DNA from: Flavobacteriia bacterium
GTDB taxonomy: Bacteria; Bacteroidota; Bacteroidia; Flavobacteriales; Flavobacteriaceae
Reading direction: 5' to 3'
DNA length: 8,892 nucleotides
NCBI GenBank assembly: GCA_018500075.1
Contig: JAHBAN010000025.1
Span: 1-8,892, forward strand
Shown: piece after piece, positions 5,912 through 8,892 of the stretch
How the letters are laid out: each line of letters opens with the position of its first letter
How positions within the stretch are numbered: position 1 is the stretch's first letter
Made by a program: the position numbers and the translations under genes
Notes under the pieces: model-generated
Databases searched by the model: none
Told to the model about the DNA's origin: nothing
What the model saw: only the letters and a program-made list of their open reading frames with translations

Positions 5912-6863
5912 TCACCCCTTTTGTGTCGGGAAAGGCCTCGAGCGCCGGGTCGATGATGGTCTGGCGCAGGATCGGGCGCAGCTTGTCTGCGACCCCGCCG
6001 GGCATATCCTTCAGAATGCCTTCGCGCGCCGTCAGGCTGATCCGCCGCGACAGCGGCTCAAAGGGCAGCTGCATCACGTCGATCTTGGGCGCAAAGCGGC
6101 GCGCCCGCATGAGCGCGAGCGGCGTCAGGATGGTCCAGCCCGCCCCCTGCCCGACCATGGCCAGAATCGCGTGATAGCTGTCGAGCTCAAAGCGGTGTGA
6201 CAGGCGCAAATTCTGGCGCGACAGATGACTGGCAATCTGGCGGCCCATATGATGACGCGAGGTATATTGGATCAGCGGCAGCCGCTTGAGCTGGCGCAGC
6301 ACATCGCCCTTGCGATCCACCGCCCCTTTGGGCGCGGCCACCACAAAGCCCTCCTCCATCAACGGGTGCACTTCCATGCCGCTCAGCGCCTCGCCCATCT
6401 CGGCGGCCACAATCACATCCAGAGCGCGCGCATCCAGCTGGTCGTGCAGAAAATGGCTCGCCCCGGTCTCGAGCAAAAACTGGCAGGTGGTCAGCTCGTC
6501 CGCCATCTGGGTCAGAAGCTGGGGCGTCACATCCGCCGCCAGATCTTCGATCATCCCGAGGCGAAACCGCGTCAGCCCGCGCATATCGCTCATCGCCAGT
6601 TCGGCGCGCACCTGTTCGGCCTCGTTCATGATATTCTGGGCGCGCCGCCGGAAAATCTCTCCCGCGGGGGTCAGCAAAATAGGCCGCGCATTGCGCTGCA
6701 AGAGCGTCACACCCATCGCGCCTTCCAGATTGGTCAGCTGCTGGCTCACAGCCGAAGGGCTGGCCCCGAGGCGGCGCGCCGCCGCGGTGATCGAGCGCTC
6801 CTCGGCTGTCGCAATAAACACTTCCACCCCCCAAAGGGTGATCCGACCTGTGTTGTCCGCCAT
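5898..6863 (-). CDS. LysR family transcriptional regulator
   Basis: A 321-residue LysR-type regulator of normal length. The N-terminal winged helix-turn-helix spans about 9-68, with SITAAARRLGASPSAVSQQLTNLEGAMG at its core and LLTPAGE at 63-69, followed by a linker helix and a two-lobed effector-binding domain from about 90 to 295. The ATG at 6863 is 6 nt after the phaR stop and has only a weak ribosome site, so it is probably cotranscribed and translationally coupled with phaR. Its other end overlaps the convergent aminotransferase gene by 14 bp. LysR genes are usually divergent from their targets; the only divergent space here is taken by phaR on the same strand, so the target is not obvious. 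The effector is unknown. It could control the aminotransferase or act elsewhere. Confidence 0.93.
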   Translation of the reverse strand: MADNTGRITLWGVEVFIATAEERSITAAARRLGASPSAVSQQLTNLEGAMGVTLLQRNARPILLTPAGEIFRRRAQNIMNEAEQVRAELAMSDMRGLTRFRLGMIEDLAADVTPQLLTQMADELTTCQFLLETGASHFLHDQLDARALDVIVAAEMGEALSGMEVHPLMEEGFVVAAPKGAVDRKGDVLRQLKRLPLIQYTSRHHMGRQIASHLSRQNLRLSHRFELDSYHAILAMVGQGAGWTILTPLALMRARRFAPKIDVMQLPFEPLSRRISLTAREGILKDMPGGVADKLRPILRQTIIDPALEAFPDTKGVISLL

Positions 6864-6869
6864 TTGGTC

Positions 6870-7436
6870 TTACTTGCCCATCTTGGACAGCTTGGCCTGA
6901 AGCGCCGCCAGCTCGGCCTTGATATCGGTCAGATCATCGGGGCGCTCGTCTTTTGGCGCCGCCGCCTCGGGCTTGGCCGCCGAAGCCCCGCCCGCGCCGC
7001 CAAAGCCGCCGGTCATCGCCTTCAAAAACGCTTCTTGCTGGGCCTGAAGCGCCTCAAAGCCCGGAACCTTGGCCATGGGGCTGATGGTGCCCATGTTCTT
7101 CATCATCTTTTCCTGCCCCTCGCGCAGCATATCAAAGCTGGCTTGCAAAAACTCGGGCATCATCTGGGTCGCCTGATTGGTGTAGCTGCGCACAATGTCA
7201 TTGAGCACAGACACCGGCAGCATATTCTCGCCGCGGCTCTCGTGGTCGGCAATGATTTGCAAAAGATATTGCCGCGTCAGGTCGTCGCCCGATTTCAGAT
7301 CCACAATCTGAACCTCGCGCCCCTCGCGGATAAAACTCGCGATGTCCTCCAGCGTCACATAATCCGACGTTTCGGTGTTATAAAGCCTGCGGCTTGCATA
7401 CCGCTTGATCAGCAATGGTTTCTGAGCCTCGTCCAC
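6870..7436 (-). CDS. phaR: Polyhydroxyalkanoate synthesis repressor PhaR
   Basis: A 188-residue PHA-responsive repressor. Residues about 8-70 form the PHB/PHA accumulation regulator DNA-binding domain, including KRYASRRLYNTETSDYVTLE (11-30) and VQIVDLKSGDDLTRQYLLQI (42-61), near-invariant in the family. Residues about 71-120 match the accessory domain thought to sense PHA or the granule surface. The C-terminal third is Ala/Gly/Pro-rich, ending in a predicted coiled-coil (LTDIKAELAALQAKLSK). The start is GTG at 7436, chosen because GGGAGGA (7444-7450) is 7 nt upstream. In Paracoccus and Rhodobacter, PhaR binds CTGC-N3/4-GCAG sites, represses phaP and itself, and is released when PHA forms. Matching boxes occur upstream of this gene (7463-7473) and of phaP. 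The gene follows phaP on the same strand and precedes the LysR gene. Confidence 0.97.
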   Translation of the reverse strand: MDEAQKPLLIKRYASRRLYNTETSDYVTLEDIASFIREGREVQIVDLKSGDDLTRQYLLQIIADHESRGENMLPVSVLNDIVRSYTNQATQMMPEFLQASFDMLREGQEKMMKNMGTISPMAKVPGFEALQAQQEAFLKAMTGGFGGAGGASAAKPEAAAPKDERPDDLTDIKAELAALQAKLSKMGK

Positions 7437-7462
7437 GCCTGTATCCTCCCAAATGAGCCGCG

Positions 7463-7473
7463 CTGCACTGCAG
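7463..7473. promoter_or_regulatory. PhaR operator box upstream of phaR
   Basis: CTGC-ACT-GCAG, a perfect match to the CTGC-N3-GCAG sequence bound by PhaR. Its near end is 27 nt upstream of the phaR GTG and 13 nt upstream of the ribosome site. The sequence on its far side is the phaP terminator, so any phaR-specific promoter must be very close, and binding would block initiation or early elongation. Autoregulation is inferred by analogy with characterised PhaR proteins. Confidence 0.8.
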
Positions 7474-7490
7474 CTTAGGGGAGTGTCTCA

Positions 7491-7524
7491 CAAAAAGAAA
7501 GAGCGGGCCGCAAAGGACCCGCTC
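7491..7524 (-). terminator. Rho-independent terminator of phaP
   Basis: On the minus strand, GAGCGGG (7518-7524) pairs with CCCGCTC (7501-7507), extended by two G-C pairs past a one-base bulge. The stem is followed at once by TTTCTTTTTG (7500 down to 7491). It lies about 55 nt past the phaP stop. It should limit read-through into phaR and give phasin mRNA a stable 3' end. Confidence 0.85.
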
Positions 7525-7579
7525 AAGACTGGAGCGCTTTCAGAATGGGAGGAGACTGTCGCGCTCTCCTACGCCCTGC

Positions 7580-8029
7580 TTACTTCGCAGCAGCTGTCGC
7601 TTTTTTGGCAGCAGCGGTCATGTCTTCTGTCGCCTTTTTCACGGCTGTTGTGGCTTCTTCTGACGCTGATTTGCCAGCGGCCATCATCAGCTCAACTGTT
7701 TCCATTTGAACTTTTTTCGCAACTTCAGCGAAAGCCGCCATGTTTTCAGAAGCCACTTCAGCTTGGGCTGAGGCGAAATCTGTGATCGCTTTTGCGTAAT
7801 CAGCAGGCTCTGCTTTGGCTTTTGACATATCGCCCAGCTTGGCAAGGGTCTCAGATGTCCATTTTGTCGAGATCGCAGCTGATTTTTCAGCAGCTTCCAG
7901 AGCAACAGCAGAGAACTTCTCGCCGAGTGCGGCTTGGTTTTTGAATTGGCCTTCAAAAGCGGCGGTGTCTACGGGGAATGCGCCCATCATGTCTTTGAGA
8001 GTCGCTGTGAAATCTTGTGCTTTAGCCAT
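7580..8029 (-). CDS. phaP: Phasin, PHA granule-associated protein
   Basis: A 149-residue phasin that coats PHA granules in the cytoplasm, limits their coalescence and is normally the most abundant granule protein. The sequence is almost entirely amphipathic helix, rich in Ala, Lys and Glu with no Cys, and ends in a Lys/Ala tail (KKATEDMTAAAKKATAAAK) that resembles low-complexity C-termini of other phasins. AGGAA at 8037-8041 lies 7 nt before the ATG at 8029. The promoter at 8100-8128 carries a PhaR box in its spacer and another just upstream, so expression should rise when PHA draws PhaR away. A strong terminator follows at 7491-7524. Codon use differs from the neighbours, with many GCT/GCA alanine codons and lower GC, fitting high expression. 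It is in the usual place between phaC and phaR. Confidence 0.95.
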   Translation of the reverse strand: MAKAQDFTATLKDMMGAFPVDTAAFEGQFKNQAALGEKFSAVALEAAEKSAAISTKWTSETLAKLGDMSKAKAEPADYAKAITDFASAQAEVASENMAAFAEVAKKVQMETVELMMAAGKSASEEATTAVKKATEDMTAAAKKATAAAK

Positions 8030-8099
8030 TTTAAAATTCCTATCGGGTTGGTCGGGCTGTGGTTGTCTTGCCCGAGGTATTGGTTACGCGTCTCAGCTA

Positions 8100-8128
8100 T
8101 ATATAGACGCTGCATCGCAGCATTTCAA
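8100..8128 (-). promoter_or_regulatory. phaP promoter
   Basis: On the minus strand, TTGAAA (8123-8128) and TATATA (8100-8105) are separated by exactly 17 bp. Transcription should begin near 8093, leaving a leader of about 63 nt. The spacer contains the PhaR box 8110-8120, an ideal position for repression by blocking RNA polymerase. The call rests on consensus, spacing and operator overlap. Confidence 0.75.
8110..8120. promoter_or_regulatory. PhaR operator box in the phaP promoter spacer
   Basis: CTGC-ATC-GCAG, a perfect CTGC-N3-GCAG match, lies between the -35 and -10 of the phaP promoter. Its centre is 26 bp from that of the second box at 8136-8146, so two repressor units could bind near each other. 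The site type is known for PhaR; its function here is inferred. Confidence 0.85.
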
Positions 8129-8135
8129 GCTTTTT

Positions 8136-8146
8136 CTGCATTGCAG
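8136..8146. promoter_or_regulatory. PhaR operator box upstream of the phaP -35
   Basis: CTGC-ATT-GCAG, a perfect match that ends 7 nt before the -35 hexamer at 8123-8128. With the spacer box and the one before phaR, it gives the local consensus CTGCAYYGCAGC on the plus strand, the final C also being shared by all three. Confidence 0.82.
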
Positions 8147-8201
8147 CATGAGAAAAATGACCCTAGGTAAATCCCTTGTTTTAAAGGGTTTTTATCTCTA
8201 G

Positions 8202-8212
8202 CCGCAGCGCAG
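8202..8212. promoter_or_regulatory. Degenerate PhaR-like box further upstream of phaP
   Basis: CCGC-AGC-GCAG matches seven of the eight defined positions of CTGC-N3-GCAG. It lies about 55 nt from the nearest perfect box, in the same intergenic gap. It may be a weak auxiliary site or chance in GC-rich DNA. Confidence 0.3.
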
Positions 8213-8275
8213 CATAAGGGTGTTACAAAAATTTCATAGAATCACCGCAGGCTTTATCTGGCCGTTTTCGGGCGT

Positions 8276-8365
8276 CCTGCGCAGCTTGCCTTACTTGGCC
8301 CTGCGCAGCTTGCCCTGCTCTGCTCTCCACCGCGCCCAGCCTTGCCTTGCCTTGCCCTGCCCCGC
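8276..8365. repeat. Short direct and tandem repeats in the phaC-phaP gap
   Basis: CCTGCGCAGCTTGCC occurs at 8276-8290 and 8300-8314, a 24-bp period. A pentamer tract CTTGC, CTTGC, CTTGC, CCTGC, CCCGC follows at 8341-8365. The plus strand is pyrimidine-rich throughout. No credible gene lies in the whole gap 8030-8396: the left half holds the phaP leader, promoter and PhaR boxes, and the right half holds these repeats. They cover the expected 3' end of phaC, but no clear intrinsic terminator is visible. Each copy of the 15-mer contains CTGCGCAG, which is the PhaR half-sites with no gap. Confidence 0.75.
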
Positions 8366-8396
8366 CACAGCGAGGCCGCAAGGCCCGCCGCCCAAA

Positions 8397-8892
8397 TTAG
8401 ACCTCGGGCTTGAGCGTCACATAGGTTCCCGGTGCGGCGCACAACGGCTCATAGCCCTTTGCCCCGAGCGCCCGCGCAGGGATCATCTCGCCCGAGCGCT
8501 TGCCAAGCCAGCTTTCCCAGCGCGGCCACCATGACCCCTCGTGAAACGTGGCCCCCTCCCACCAGTCCGCCGCCGTCTCTGGCAAATCCGCATTGGTGTA
8601 ATGGCCGTATTTCTTCTTGCTCGGCGGGTTGACCACCCCGGCGATATGGCCGGACTGGCTCACAACAAAGGTCTTGTCCTTGGCGCCGGTCTGCCCAAAC
8701 CCGCGGTAACAGTCGCGCCAGGCCGCAATATGATCTGTCTCGCAGGTCACAGCAAACAGCGGAATATCAACATCGCGCACGTGCAGCCGCTCTCCGCGTA
8801 TCTCATAGCCCTCGGTGACAAAGGCATTCTTCTGGCAAAGCCCGCGCAGATATTCCATCACCATCTTGCCGGGCAGGTTGGTGCTGTCGCCG
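8397..8892 (-). CDS. phaC: Poly(3-hydroxyalkanoate) synthase, C-terminal part (runs off the window)
   Basis: About 164 C-terminal residues of a class I PHA synthase, which polymerises (R)-3-hydroxyacyl-CoA on the granule surface. The reading frame is open to the window edge, so the true start lies outside; the Met codon at 8862-8864 is internal, since the residues before it (GDSTNLPGK) continue the family sequence. CETDHIAAW holds the catalytic Asp and SQSGHIAGVVNPP the catalytic His of the Cys-Asp-His triad; the Cys lies upstream, beyond the window. KKYGHYTNADLPETAADWW and GSWWPRWESWL are typical of the C-terminal domain. The protein ends in LKPEV before TAA. The gene is followed by phaP and phaR on the same strand, the standard alphaproteobacterial order. 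No frameshift is seen in the visible part. Confidence 0.96.
   Translation of the reverse strand, partial: GDSTNLPGKMVMEYLRGLCQKNAFVTEGYEIRGERLHVRDVDIPLFAVTCETDHIAAWRDCYRGFGQTGAKDKTFVVSQSGHIAGVVNPPSKKKYGHYTNADLPETAADWWEGATFHEGSWWPRWESWLGKRSGEMIPARALGAKGYEPLCAAPGTYVTLKPEV

Noticed and set aside
6225..7478. A 417-codon open frame on the plus strand
   Set aside because: It is antisense to the LysR and phaR genes, which have clear family motifs, and to the phaR leader. Its product has no domain signature.
8173..8193. CCCTT/AAGGG hairpin followed by five T on the plus strand
   Set aside because: It looks like a small intrinsic terminator, but no plus-strand gene ends upstream of it, and the 5-bp A/T-containing stem is weak.
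8374..8385. GGCC-GCAA-GGCC hairpin just after phaC as a terminator
   Set aside because: The stem is only 4 bp and is not followed by a T-run on the minus strand.

Overview
The window looks like chromosomal DNA of a GC-rich alphaproteobacterium, most likely Rhodobacteraceae (Roseobacter group). This rests on the phaC-phaP-phaR order of polyhydroxyalkanoate (PHA) genes, CTGC-N3-GCAG boxes of the kind bound by PhaR in Paracoccus and Rhodobacter, and an intergenic hairpin plus A/T-rich element of a style common in that family. No species is claimed. There is no transposase, integrase, tRNA, rRNA or CRISPR array.

Left part (1-4477): a compact amine-metabolism-like cluster. A GntR/FadR-type regulator (71-721) converges on a class I glutamine amidotransferase-like hydrolase (713-1399, minus). 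That gene is divergent from a cytochrome P450 (1488-2744), a glutamine-synthetase-like gamma-glutamyl ligase (2861-4150) and a P450-type [2Fe-2S] ferredoxin (4163-4477). Together these suggest a glutamylate, oxidise, deglutamylate route: the ligase caps an amine with L-glutamate, the P450/ferredoxin pair oxidises the capped amide, and the amidotransferase-like enzyme releases glutamate. The logic parallels the aniline, isopropylamine and putrescine pathways, but with a P450 as oxidase. No ferredoxin reductase is in the window, and the substrate is unknown. A gapped element, CATATTT-N12-AATATAC, occurs both in front of the GntR gene and inside the divergent promoter region, so it is a good candidate operator.

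Middle part (4478-6863): a 222-bp spacer with two strong hairpins precedes a DegT/DnrJ/EryC1/StrS-type PLP aminotransferase (4700-5911). It overlaps tail to tail with a LysR regulator (5898-6863, minus).

Right part (6864-8892, all minus strand): PHA metabolism. It contains the C-terminal part of a PHA synthase (phaC, running off the window), a phasin (phaP) and the PHA-responsive repressor PhaR, followed after 6 nt by the LysR gene. Two perfect CTGC-N3-GCAG boxes sit at a well-formed phaP promoter, one inside the -35/-10 spacer. A third lies 27 nt upstream of the phaR start. This predicts PhaR repression of phaP and autoregulation of phaR. The 367-bp gap between phaC and phaP holds this promoter and a tract of short direct repeats.
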